The translations under genes were made by a program, and so were the position numbers. From positions 1-14,426 of the forward strand of contig JAFGQA010000054.1 in assembly GCA_016935885.1 (NCBI GenBank): a stretch of 14,426 bases of DNA, given 5' to 3'. The DNA is from Phycisphaerae bacterium (GTDB taxonomy: Bacteria; Planctomycetota; Phycisphaerae; UBA1845; UTPLA1). The notes under the pieces were generated by a model, which searched no databases, was not told the origin of the DNA, and saw only the letters and a program-made list of their open reading frames with translations. Shown here one piece after another: positions 7,925-14,324 of the stretch (position 1 is the stretch's first letter; the number at the start of each line of letters is the position of its first letter).

Positions 7925-8080
7925 GTTCTTCTCCGTCTCTGGCACCAATGACCAACGTCGGCGTGCCGGGCCACGCGTCCAGCTTGCGTGATCGCGCCTC
8001 CTCTTGGATAGTGTAGTCCAGTCGTGCGGGCCTGGCCATGCCCCGCTGGTCGCTTTCGATGGGTCCGTGACAGTGTGGCA

Positions 8081-8162
8081 GCCCGTGGCAAAACTGTGGC
8101 ACCGGCGCCAAAGCCGGTGGTTTTCACGGTCAGGAACGGCGTTTCCGAACCGCTGTTTCCCT
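8081..8162 (+). repeat. Dispersed hairpin repeat, copy R3 block A
   Basis: Aligns over about 80 bp with 14345-14426 with only a handful of differences, including one length change in a hairpin loop. It contains CACCGGC (8100-8106) / GCCGGTG (8113-8119) and then a second arm pair around AACGGCG...CGCTGTT (8135-8157). The two loops vary while the stems are kept, as expected for a structured element. Confidence 0.88.
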
Positions 8163-8176
8163 TTTTACCACCGGCT

Positions 8177-8324
8177 GGTAGGCGTGTGCCACCGGCAGCT
8201 TGCCCTTGACAATCGCTTCTCAAGGGCTTGTCAAGGGCTTGTCCGCCAGTGTGTATGCCCCATGCCCTGCCGGAGAGACCGCACGGGCGGACAAGCCGCC
8301 CGTGGTACGCAGAATCGAATGCCG
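8177..8324 (-). repeat. Dispersed hairpin repeat, copy R3 block B with insertion
   Basis: Its reverse complement aligns with 2088-2196. It contains a perfect 9-bp stem CACGGGCGG/CCGCCCGTG with loop ACAAG (8282-8304). Relative to R1 it carries about 45 extra bases (about 8197-8242) within the second hairpin module. The extra DNA has the inverted repeat CCCTTGACAA (8203-8212) / TTGTCAAGGG (8228-8237) and the tandem 11-mer CAAGGGCTTGT at 8221-8231 and 8232-8242. Confidence 0.85.
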
Positions 8325-8352
8325 CCGGAAGTGTCACGGACCCGGTTTCGAC

Positions 8353-8357
8353 GGAGG
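8353..8357 (+). promoter_or_regulatory. Shine-Dalgarno site selecting the GTG start of the DUF6485-type gene
   Basis: GGAGG lies 7 nt (after an adjacent T) before GTG 8365. It excludes the in-frame ATG at 8200, which falls inside the repeat. Confidence 0.8.
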
Positions 8358-8364
8358 TCGACAC

Positions 8365-8559
8365 GTGGAATGCAAGAAAGACGATAACCTTCAACGCTGC
8401 AATTGCACGTATGGATCGTGCGACAAGAAGGGTGTTTGCTGCGACTGCATCGAATACCATTTGACCCGAAGGCAGTTGCCCGGCTGTTGCTTCCCGCCGG
8501 AAGCGGAGAAGACGTACGACCGCAGCTTTGAGGCGTTCGTCCGGGCATGGAACCTGTAA
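8365..8559 (+). CDS. DUF6485-type small cysteine-rich protein, 64 aa
   Basis: GTG start at 8365 with GGAGG upstream; the sequence begins (M)ECKKDDNLQRCNCTY and continues GSCDKKGVCCDCIEYH, then LPGCCFPPEAEKTYDRSFEAFV. This matches, from memory, the short DUF6485 family (MECKK..NL..CNCTY...C..KG.CC.C..YH....LP.C.FP...EKTYDRS), including its usual length of about 60-70 aa. Nine Cys in 64 aa (positions 3, 12, 14, 19, 25, 26, 28, 41, 42) suggest one or two zinc or iron-sulphur sites; the function is unknown. There is no signal peptide. It is followed after 43 bp by the C39-like gene on the same strand, so it probably leads a three-gene operon. Confidence 0.9.
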   Translation: MECKKDDNLQRCNCTYGSCDKKGVCCDCIEYHLTRRQLPGCCFPPEAEKTYDRSFEAFVRAWNL

Positions 8560-8588
8560 ACGGGTGATCGGGCACGACGGCGGCCTGT

Positions 8589-8594
8589 GGAGGG
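8589..8594 (+). promoter_or_regulatory. Shine-Dalgarno site selecting the TTG start of the C39-like gene
   Basis: GGAGGG is 8 nt before TTG 8603. With this start the protein begins MRYGRSG and runs straight into a signal peptide. Upstream in-frame alternatives (TTG 8528, GTG 8564) have no comparable site and add residues unlike a leader. Confidence 0.7.
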
Positions 8595-8602
8595 TCTGGA
8601 TC

Positions 8603-9700
8603 TTGAGGTATGGTCGATCAGGCGTGTGCGCGTGTGTGATCGCCCTTGCCGTATGTGTCACCGGCGTGGCACTTGCCGGCCCTCCTCGCGTCGATGTTGT
8701 CAAGCAGAGGCGGCACCACTGCGGCGTCGCCAGTGCCGAGACCATCTTGCGATCCTACGGGGATCGCGACGCATGGACGCGCCAAACCGCGATCGCCGCG
8801 GCGCTGTGCGCGCGGTTGCCCGAATACAAGGCTCGCCACCCCGAGGCCGCCGACGCCATCGAACGCTACTATCCCGATTACCAGGAGACATACCAGCCAT
8901 TGCTTGCGGAGTTTCTGATCGATCACGGCTATTGCGTTGTCAATACGCGGGCGTCGGTCGATCGAGGCACGGGCAAACCAGATCCGCAGGTAGGGGGACT
9001 TCTGCGGGAACACCTCGCTAAGGGGCACAGGGCCGTCCTGCACGTCCCAGGCCACTACATGTCCGCCATCGGCGTCGGCGAGGCCGGCAAGACGTTGTAC
9101 TTCGTCGATCCGCTCCACCCGAAGAGCGTGTTCTCAACGCCGTTCGAGACGCTGGCCGGTGGCGGGAGTTTCCACAGGTTTCCAAGCGGGAAACCGCGAC
9201 CTGGGTGGGATGGTCGAGCGCTCATCTTCTGGAAGGGCGCGGCGATCAACAAGAAGGACCGCTGCCCGGTCTGCGGTCACGTCTCGGCGGGCAGCCAGCG
9301 GACGTATTGCCGTCGGTGCTTGTGCTTCATCGATCGCCGAACGTCGAACGGCGTTCAACTCGCCCTTGACGCCGTTGCATCGACAATCGTCAAGCGAGAT
9401 ATCACGCGGATCCAAGATGACGAGTTGCGACCGAGGCTGCGCCGCCTGCTCAAGGCTGGCAGCTTCACGGAGAACCAGCTTACCGAGGCGCTGCTTCATT
9501 ATCCGCTGGCCGGCCCCGATCCACATCGACTCGTGACGCTGCACCGGCACGGCAAAGACCGGGCGATCGACTATGCGAACCTTTCGCTCAACGACCTGAT
9601 CGGCGTTATTTCGGCCCACAAGCGTTGGCCCAAGGTGCTCGATGAGCGTCTCGCCGCCAGACGTGGCGAACGGTCAGACGACCGAGAAGGAGATTCATGA
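8603..9700 (+). CDS. Secreted C39-like papain-fold protein with internal four-cysteine zinc-ribbon motif
   Basis: 365 aa from TTG 8603. The signal peptide is at 1-26 (hydrophobic CACVIALAVCVTGVALA). Residues 30-210 look like a C39-type papain fold: Q35 and C40 in KQRRHHCGVASAETILRSYG, H151 in VPGHYMSAIGV and D169 in LYFVDPLHP, the expected Cys-His-Asp order with an oxyanion Gln five residues before the Cys. C39 peptidases cut after double-Gly leaders in transporters, but here there is no transporter domain, so the substrate is unknown. After it, CPVCGHVSAGSQRTYCRRC (C221, C224, C236, C239) is a probable zinc ribbon, unusual for an exported protein. The C-terminal 240-365 is helical and charged, not recognised. 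The stop codon overlaps the next start (ATGA at 9697-9700), implying translational coupling to the transglutaminase gene. Confidence 0.85.
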   Translation: MRYGRSGVCACVIALAVCVTGVALAGPPRVDVVKQRRHHCGVASAETILRSYGDRDAWTRQTAIAAALCARLPEYKARHPEAADAIERYYPDYQETYQPLLAEFLIDHGYCVVNTRASVDRGTGKPDPQVGGLLREHLAKGHRAVLHVPGHYMSAIGVGEAGKTLYFVDPLHPKSVFSTPFETLAGGGSFHRFPSGKPRPGWDGRALIFWKGAAINKKDRCPVCGHVSAGSQRTYCRRCLCFIDRRTSNGVQLALDAVASTIVKRDITRIQDDELRPRLRRLLKAGSFTENQLTEALLHYPLAGPDPHRLVTLHRHGKDRAIDYANLSLNDLIGVISAHKRWPKVLDERLAARRGERSDDREGDS

Positions 9701-11355
9701 TGAAGTCCGCATTCACTCGCGTGTTGTGCCTCGCATGGGGAACGGCTTTGCTGACATTGCCCGGGCCGCTCCAGGCCGCGCCTGGAGATGTGAGGGCATC
9801 CTTCGACGCGCCGTGCAAGTACCCGTCGGGCCTCGCATCGGATGGCAAGCACCTCTTCGCGGCCGACTGGCGCGAGGCGATGATCTGCGAGATCAGCCGC
9901 TCCGATGGCAAGACCGGCCGGTCTTGGAAAGCGCCGACGCTGAAGCCTGGCGGGCTGACGTATCACGACGGCAGGCTCTATGTGTGTGACGATCACACGG
10001 GGGGCGTGTACGCGCTGAACCTGGACAGCAGTGTTGTGGAACACACGTTTCAAGCACCCAGCGAAAACGCCACGGGGCTGGCCTATGCCGACGACATGCT
10101 GTTCATTCTCGCCAACGACAAGATCTACAAGGTCCTCCCCGATGACGGGACGATTCTCGGCACCTTCGCCGCGCCATGCAGATCGTGCCGGTGCCTGGCC
10201 CACGATGGGAGATACCTGTGGGTCGCCAACCGGATCAAAGACGAGCTTTACATGGTGGAACCGGACAGCGGAAAGGTCGTGGGCATTCTTCAGGCGCCAG
10301 GGCCCTATCCCGCCGGGATCACCTGGCTCGACGGATACCTGTGGAACGTCGACTTCCAAACCCGCAAGATCTATCAGATCGTCATCAAGGATGAACCGAT
10401 GTACCGCCTGTCGGACACCCGCCGGGCCCGCGTCGAATACCTGTGGGCGCTGAACAACTACGGCCCCGGCGACGTTACGGACCTGGTCCTCAACGTCGCA
10501 GTGCCGATGGAGTTACCGAACCAGAAGCTCCAGACACGTGTCGACTTCTCGCGTCCGCCGTCCAAGACGCTACGAGACCGATGGGGACAGCAGTGCGCCG
10601 TGTTCGAGCTTGGCCGCGTGCCGGCCGGTAGCAAGACCACGCTGACCTACTCGGTGAACGCCGAAGTATCAGCCATTCGCTACCTGATCATTCCTGAAGA
10701 CACCGGCACGCTGGACGACATCCCCGCGGAGATTCGCGAGCAGTACACGGTAGACGGCTCGCACCTTCGCATCAGCAGCCCTTACATTCAGGAGACGGCC
10801 GAGAAGATCGTTGGCGACGAGACAAACGCCTATTGGATCGCACGGAAGATATACGATTTCATCATTGAACACGTTGAATACGAGATGGTTGGCGGCTGGG
10901 ACGTGCCGGAGGTGGTCCTGAAGCGAGGCAGCGGCTCGTGCTCGGAATATACATTTGCCTTCGTGGCCCTGTGCCGCGCGGCCGGCCTGCCGGCCCGATA
11001 CCAGGGGAGCATCGTCGTCCGCGGCGACGATGCCAGCGTCGATGAAGCCTTCCACCGCTGGGCGCAGGTCTACCTGCCCGGCCACGGATGGGTGCCGGTG
11101 GACGCCAACAGGGGCGACGCCAAGGATCCCGCCGACCAGGCCCGCGGCTTCGGCGAGTTGAGCAATCGCTTTCTGATCACCACGCAAGGCGGCGGCGACT
11201 CGGAGTGTCTCCACTGGGGCTACAACGCCTTCGCCCAATACAAGGCGACCGGCTATTGCAAGGTCGAGGAGGACAACCTCGGTTTCTGGGAACCCGTCCA
11301 AGCGGCCGCGACGTCCCAGCCGGACTCCCCCGGTGTGCCGAGCCCCGATCGCTGA
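9697..11355 (+). CDS. Secreted beta-propeller / transglutaminase-like protein
   Basis: 552 aa. The start is ATG 9697 or the adjacent ATG 9700; AAGGAG (9687-9692) fits the second slightly better. The signal peptide is at 3-28 (cleavage near LQAAPG). Residues 34-230 hold five repeats of about 40 aa, each starting with F/W/L-x-AP then a Gly-(L/I) and DG turn (near 36, 77, 118, 158, 198), a partial NHL/YVTN-like beta-propeller. Residues 240-340 are a beta-rich spacer. The transglutaminase core follows at 365-500: C415 in GSGSCSEYTFAF, H453 in AFHRWAQVYL and D469 in VPVDANRG, the complete Cys-His-Asp triad. Such proteins act as amide-bond hydrolases or crosslinkers outside the cytoplasm; the substrate is not known. 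The C-terminal 535-552 is Pro/Ser-rich. It is the last gene of the operon and ends 1 bp from the stop codon of the convergent neighbour. Confidence 0.93.
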   Translation: MMKSAFTRVLCLAWGTALLTLPGPLQAAPGDVRASFDAPCKYPSGLASDGKHLFAADWREAMICEISRSDGKTGRSWKAPTLKPGGLTYHDGRLYVCDDHTGGVYALNLDSSVVEHTFQAPSENATGLAYADDMLFILANDKIYKVLPDDGTILGTFAAPCRSCRCLAHDGRYLWVANRIKDELYMVEPDSGKVVGILQAPGPYPAGITWLDGYLWNVDFQTRKIYQIVIKDEPMYRLSDTRRARVEYLWALNNYGPGDVTDLVLNVAVPMELPNQKLQTRVDFSRPPSKTLRDRWGQQCAVFELGRVPAGSKTTLTYSVNAEVSAIRYLIIPEDTGTLDDIPAEIREQYTVDGSHLRISSPYIQETAEKIVGDETNAYWIARKIYDFIIEHVEYEMVGGWDVPEVVLKRGSGSCSEYTFAFVALCRAAGLPARYQGSIVVRGDDASVDEAFHRWAQVYLPGHGWVPVDANRGDAKDPADQARGFGELSNRFLITTQGGGDSECLHWGYNAFAQYKATGYCKVEEDNLGFWEPVQAAATSQPDSPGVPSPDR

Positions 11356-11356
11356 T

Positions 11357-12427
11357 TCAAGGCTGCAATAACGCGCTCACAAATGGCTGGATGTCCCGTC
11401 CGTCTCGGGCCCCATCGTGATTCATGTCCGCAAGGGCGATCTCGCAATCATAGGTCGAATCGTATGCAGGGGGATCGATCAGCGCGAGGACGAAGGCCTC
11501 GACGTCGTCCATGTTGAGCGCCCCGTCACAGTTCATGTCGCCGGCGGGACGCGTGTAGACGAACTGTGTGTACGGTATCGCCCGCTGGTTGGTGGCGTTG
11601 GCATCCTTTACATTTTGCGTCAGTGAAGCCTCCAGCCACGTTTCGTTGGGCAGCGTGCCGCCGGTTTGGTTCAGGATGAGCGTCATCCCGTCCGGCGAGA
11701 CCTCGTAGCCGAAGTAGCCGGTGTAGTAATCCTGCGAGTGTGTGTCCTCGTCCGTGATCGTCAGCGGTGGGCCGCCCATGACGGTGACGGCCCGATGGAA
11801 GGTGAAGGTCAACTGAGCATCCTCAAGGCCACCCAGTGAGCCTCGATACAGCGGCGTGGTCTCCTCGACCGCCGCGGCGGGAGCATTAGACACACAAATG
11901 AACGGTTCGGAGTCTTCATACATGCCGAAGTCATCGACCAACTGATACGTCACGTAGAAGGCGTAGTCCGGCGGAGGGTTTTCGGGAACGTACGCCCGGT
12001 ACTTCATGTGTACGTGGTGCTCGTTCCACTGGCTCAAGTTGTAGCGGTCGCCGATCTGGGTCAGCCACGTGCCGTCGTCCGTGCGGAGCTTGAAGTCAGG
12101 CGAAAGGTCGAGAATCTCGAACCAGATCTGGTAGTCAACGTTGTGCTCCCCCGCGAGCCCCTCCATCTCGCCCCCGCTTCCTCCAGCGCTGTATTCTCCG
12201 AATCCAGGCTCACCGTTGGACCAGCACCCGTAGATCGGGCTCCAGCTCAACGGGTAATAGCACTCAGCCGGATCACCGTGCCGGTAGATCTGTTGTCTGT
12301 CCACGGCCAACTTGCCGTCCTCCTGACCCAGGAAGTGGTGGTCCAACGGGCAGTCGCCCCGGGCTGGCGCGCCGGCGCTGAGAACGGCGAAGAAGACAAG
12401 CACAATGCCTATGCGTAATCGTTCCAT
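11357..12427 (-). CDS. Secreted protein with CPLxHH N-terminus and dockerin-like C-terminus
   Basis: 356 aa from ATG 12427, preceded by AAGAGG (minus strand, 12441-12436). The open frame continues upstream to 12685, but that part overlaps the pseudopilin gene and is not a leader. The signal peptide is at 1-24 (cleavage before DCPLDHH). The mature start C26-P-L-D-H30-H31 and a later W134-NEHHVHM cluster (H137, H138, H140) match the PEP-CTERM protein encoded two genes upstream, as do IWFEILDLS (101-109) and DDFGMY (165-170), so the two look paralogous. Residues 185-292 may form a beta domain. Residues 297-353 are the dockerin-like pair (GDMNCDGALNMDDV and ADMNHDGARDGRDI). Function unknown; it probably sits on the cell surface or in the envelope. 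It lies 26 bp after the pseudopilin gene, in the same operon. Confidence 0.92.
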   Translation of the reverse strand: MERLRIGIVLVFFAVLSAGAPARGDCPLDHHFLGQEDGKLAVDRQQIYRHGDPAECYYPLSWSPIYGCWSNGEPGFGEYSAGGSGGEMEGLAGEHNVDYQIWFEILDLSPDFKLRTDDGTWLTQIGDRYNLSQWNEHHVHMKYRAYVPENPPPDYAFYVTYQLVDDFGMYEDSEPFICVSNAPAAAVEETTPLYRGSLGGLEDAQLTFTFHRAVTVMGGPPLTITDEDTHSQDYYTGYFGYEVSPDGMTLILNQTGGTLPNETWLEASLTQNVKDANATNQRAIPYTQFVYTRPAGDMNCDGALNMDDVEAFVLALIDPPAYDSTYDCEIALADMNHDGARDGRDIQPFVSALLQP

Positions 12428-12453
12428 GACACAAACCTCTTTCTCTCTGCTTT

Positions 12454-13230
12454 TCACGGTTGTCCAATGTGGCGTTCGTACTCTGCTTCCAGCGATCCCG
12501 GCGGAGGTTCCTCGATAGGCGGCCACGCCGGTGCGTGGCTTGGCCACCAGGAGTTGCAGCGAGGAAAATCCCACGTCCTCGTCCAGTGGAGCGTCTCCAC
12601 GTGGCCGTCGGTAAACAGGTAGTTCGACTTGCCCCGGTGCCTGTCCCATGCCACCTCCTGCTTCGGATCCTCGAGGCCCTCCCAAAGGTCGGAATGGATG
12701 TGATCCCCTGAATCAAAACCCTCTCCGCAACGGATCGCAGCAAGATAGACGACGGCGTCGGGACGTCGAATCTTCTTCAAACAGTTGTATTCGTGTGGGT
12801 TCTGCGGCGTAGGTACCAGCGAGAAGTTGACGGCATAACTGGACCAACGATAACCAGCCCATGTACCGCGGTCCTCAGGAGGATCCGACCAATCAAGGAA
12901 CGGCCTGTCCGTCTTGTCTGCCGGGCATTGAGCGATCAGGGGCTGCTCGGAGTAGCGTTGCAGAATCCACAGCCAGTAGTTTTCGATGTTGGCCTCCGCG
13001 GAGGGGCACGCCGACGCGGGCATGTACTCCTCGTTGTCTAACGCGTACATTCCTAGGGCCAGGCCGGCTTGACGCATATTGCTGAGACACTTCGTGCAGA
13101 TGCCCTGGGCGCGGGCTGCCGACAGGGCAGGTATCAGAATGGCGAGCAGCACGGCAATGATCGTCATGACCACGAGCAACTCGATAAGCGTGAAGCCCAA
13201 GCACGAATGAAAACGGCCGCGCCGGCTCAT
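12454..13230 (-). CDS. Prepilin-type N-methylation domain protein (pseudopilin, H-X9-DG type)
   Basis: 258 aa from ATG 13230, with GGAGG (minus strand, 13242-13238) 7 nt upstream. The N-terminus is a class-III prepilin leader: basic [12 protein letters not shown], then cleavage before F13, with E17 at mature position 5 and a hydrophobic helix to about residue 35 ([20 protein letters not shown]). The globular part has a CxxC (C45, C48) and, near the end, H198[10 protein letters not shown]208-G209, the H-X9-DG motif of planctomycete DUF1559-like and type II secretion GspG-like families. The protein should be processed by a prepilin peptidase and assemble in, or sit at, the inner membrane or a pseudopilus. 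Its place between two paralogous exported proteins suggests a link to their export or surface display, but these families are very numerous in planctomycetes and that is inference. Confidence 0.93.
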   Translation of the reverse strand: MSRRGRFHSCLGFTLIELLVVMTIIAVLLAILIPALSAARAQGICTKCLSNMRQAGLALGMYALDNEEYMPASACPSAEANIENYWLWILQRYSEQPLIAQCPADKTDRPFLDWSDPPEDRGTWAGYRWSSYAVNFSLVPTPQNPHEYNCLKKIRRPDAVVYLAAIRCGEGFDSGDHIHSDLWEGLEDPKQEVAWDRHRGKSNYLFTDGHVETLHWTRTWDFPRCNSWWPSHAPAWPPIEEPPPGSLEAEYERHIGQP

Positions 13231-13248
13231 CTGTCATCCTCCAGAAAG

Positions 13249-13307
13249 CCCCCGACCAGGGGGTCGCGGGGACGTGCCCGTGCGAGTGCGCTTTCTTGCA
13301 CGTCCCC
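13249..13307 (-). other. Intercistronic stem-loops between PEP-CTERM and pseudopilin genes
   Basis: A perfect 10-bp inverted repeat GGGGACGTGC (13268-13277) / GCACGTCCCC (13298-13307) with a 20-nt loop begins about 20 nt after the PEP-CTERM gene's stop codon. A smaller CCCCC/GGGGG stem (13249-13263) lies beside it. No T-tract follows in the minus direction, so this resembles an mRNA-stabilising or processing hairpin within an operon, or a leaky attenuator, more than a full terminator. Confidence 0.45.
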
Positions 13308-13327
13308 AGCGAGCGTGACATACATGA

Positions 13328-14233
13328 CTATGTGCGCCTCCGCACAACCGCCAGGAGGCCGACAAACAGCAAACACAGGCTGCCCGGCTCGGGTGTAACC
13401 TTAGAGCGAAACCTGAACGGCGCGTCCGAACCGCAGAGTTCCGCGTGCTCTCCCGGCACGCCGTCTTGGCCCACGAGGGAGCTTCCGCCCTCCGTGTACA
13501 TTCCCCCGGTGTCAAATGCCGTGAAATCGCACCAGACGGTCTGCCCGACCATGTCGTCAGCCAGCCAGAAGTAGTACCCCATGTGCTCGTGGATGCCCCA
13601 TGCGTTCTGATCCTCAAGCCAGACCTTCTCCAGCTTGTACGTGCCGCCATTCGTATCAAGCACGACATCATCATTCGGCAGCATCATGAAGAAGTCGTCC
13701 TCCGGCACGGACGCATCGATGCGCCTGAGCCAGATTTCCCAGTCGGGTATCGTGAACTCATCCGTGCTATCGAGGCTCCACATACCCCGAGGCCCGTTGG
13801 CTGAATGCCAGCCGTCCAGGTGCTGCTTTCCCTCTGGGTCGCCGTATCCACCATCGTCGCCCCACATAAAGCGGCAGGTGTAAAGGAACTTCGTGGAATC
13901 GTCAGGCTTGGCGATGGCCTCGCCGTACTCGTCCAATTCCTGTATCAGCCGCAGAAAAGGATCGTCGTCGGAATCACCCCACTGCGGCCAGGCCGGCGTG
14001 GGAGCAACGGGATCGACCGGCGGGATGGAGAACATCCACAACTGGCTGTCGTCTGTCGAACAACAATCGAGATCACCGGCGGGATCACCCGGATCACTCC
14101 AGTTGGGTCGCGACGTCGGGTTGATCCCGATGTGTGTGTGGGCCAGCGGGCACTGTGCCACCGCCGGTTGGGCCAAGAACACAGTCCCCGCGAATGTCAC
14201 AACAACAATGCATGAACTAGTACTTAATTTCAC
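13328..14233 (-). CDS. PEP-CTERM sorting domain protein with CPLxHxH N-terminus
   Basis: 301 aa from GTG 14233, with AAGGAG (minus strand, 14248-14243) 9 nt upstream. The signal peptide is at 1-26 (cleavage AVA before QCPLAHTHIG). The C-terminus is a classic PEP-CTERM tail: V-T-PEP (281-283), a hydrophobic segment (285-297) and a final RRRT, the signal for exosortase-dependent sorting. The body has recognisable planctomycete-family segments (YTCRFMWGDDGGYGDPEG, HLDGWHSANGP, FFMMLPNDDVVL). H32 and H34 at the mature N-terminus and H215 and H217 in NAWGIHEHMGYYFW could form a metal site; that is inference. It is the first gene of the minus-strand cluster, 97 bp before the pseudopilin gene, and resembles the dockerin-tailed protein at the end of that cluster. 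Function unknown. Confidence 0.93.
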   Translation of the reverse strand: MKLSTSSCIVVVTFAGTVFLAQPAVAQCPLAHTHIGINPTSRPNWSDPGDPAGDLDCCSTDDSQLWMFSIPPVDPVAPTPAWPQWGDSDDDPFLRLIQELDEYGEAIAKPDDSTKFLYTCRFMWGDDGGYGDPEGKQHLDGWHSANGPRGMWSLDSTDEFTIPDWEIWLRRIDASVPEDDFFMMLPNDDVVLDTNGGTYKLEKVWLEDQNAWGIHEHMGYYFWLADDMVGQTVWCDFTAFDTGGMYTEGGSSLVGQDGVPGEHAELCGSDAPFRFRSKVTPEPGSLCLLFVGLLAVVRRRT

Positions 14234-14274
14234 TTCTTAGGTCTCCTTCCATTCAAAGATCATGTGAGGTCGGC

Positions 14275-14295
14275 ACGGACCTGGTCCGTAGTCAA
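14275..14295 (-). promoter_or_regulatory. Palindromic operator-like site next to a TTGACT box upstream of the PEP-CTERM gene
   Basis: ACGGACC-T-GGTCCGT (14275-14289) is a perfect 7-bp dyad about 42-56 bp upstream of GTG 14233. Immediately upstream on the minus strand is TTGACT (14295-14290), a possible -35 box with 5 of 6 matches, but I find no good -10 box at 16-18 bp. It may be a repressor site or an mRNA leader hairpin. Confidence 0.35.
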
Positions 14296-14324
14296 AGCGC
14301 AGTGCTGCTCTGCAGTGACGGCGC

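Larger units (their letters stand above)
7925..8364. other. Divergent intergenic region dominated by a composite repeat
   Basis: 440 bp between the small Lys/Cys-rich gene (-) and the DUF6485-type gene (+). About 7935-8075 is unique sequence carrying the weak minus-strand promoter candidate. From 8081 to 8324 it is a composite repeat (blocks R3A and R3B). The repeat ends only about 30 bp before the Shine-Dalgarno site at 8353, so the promoter for the downstream three-gene operon must lie inside or upstream of the repeat. No convincing plus-strand promoter was found. Confidence 0.6.

Noticed and set aside
7543..7951. Plus-strand open frames over R2 and the small minus-strand gene
   Set aside because: They are antisense to a small gene with a clear family motif and its own SD, and have leucine/arginine-rich shadow composition.
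8206..8234. TTGACA promoter inside the repeat insertion
   Set aside because: The hexamer is perfect, but the sequence 16-18 bp downstream (TGTCAA) is a poor -10 box, and the hexamer is part of an inverted repeat.
8081..8330. CRISPR array
   Set aside because: The repeated units are inverted, variable in length and separated irregularly, with no constant repeat and spacer pattern and no cas genes.
7876..8745. Long minus-strand open frame across the repeat and two plus-strand genes
   Set aside because: It overlaps the DUF6485-type gene and the start of the C39-like gene, both strongly supported by motifs and ribosome sites. Its length comes from GC-rich composition.
12428..12685. Upstream extension of the dockerin-tailed protein frame to 12685
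   Set aside because: It overlaps the pseudopilin coding sequence, and the signal peptide starts at ATG 12427.
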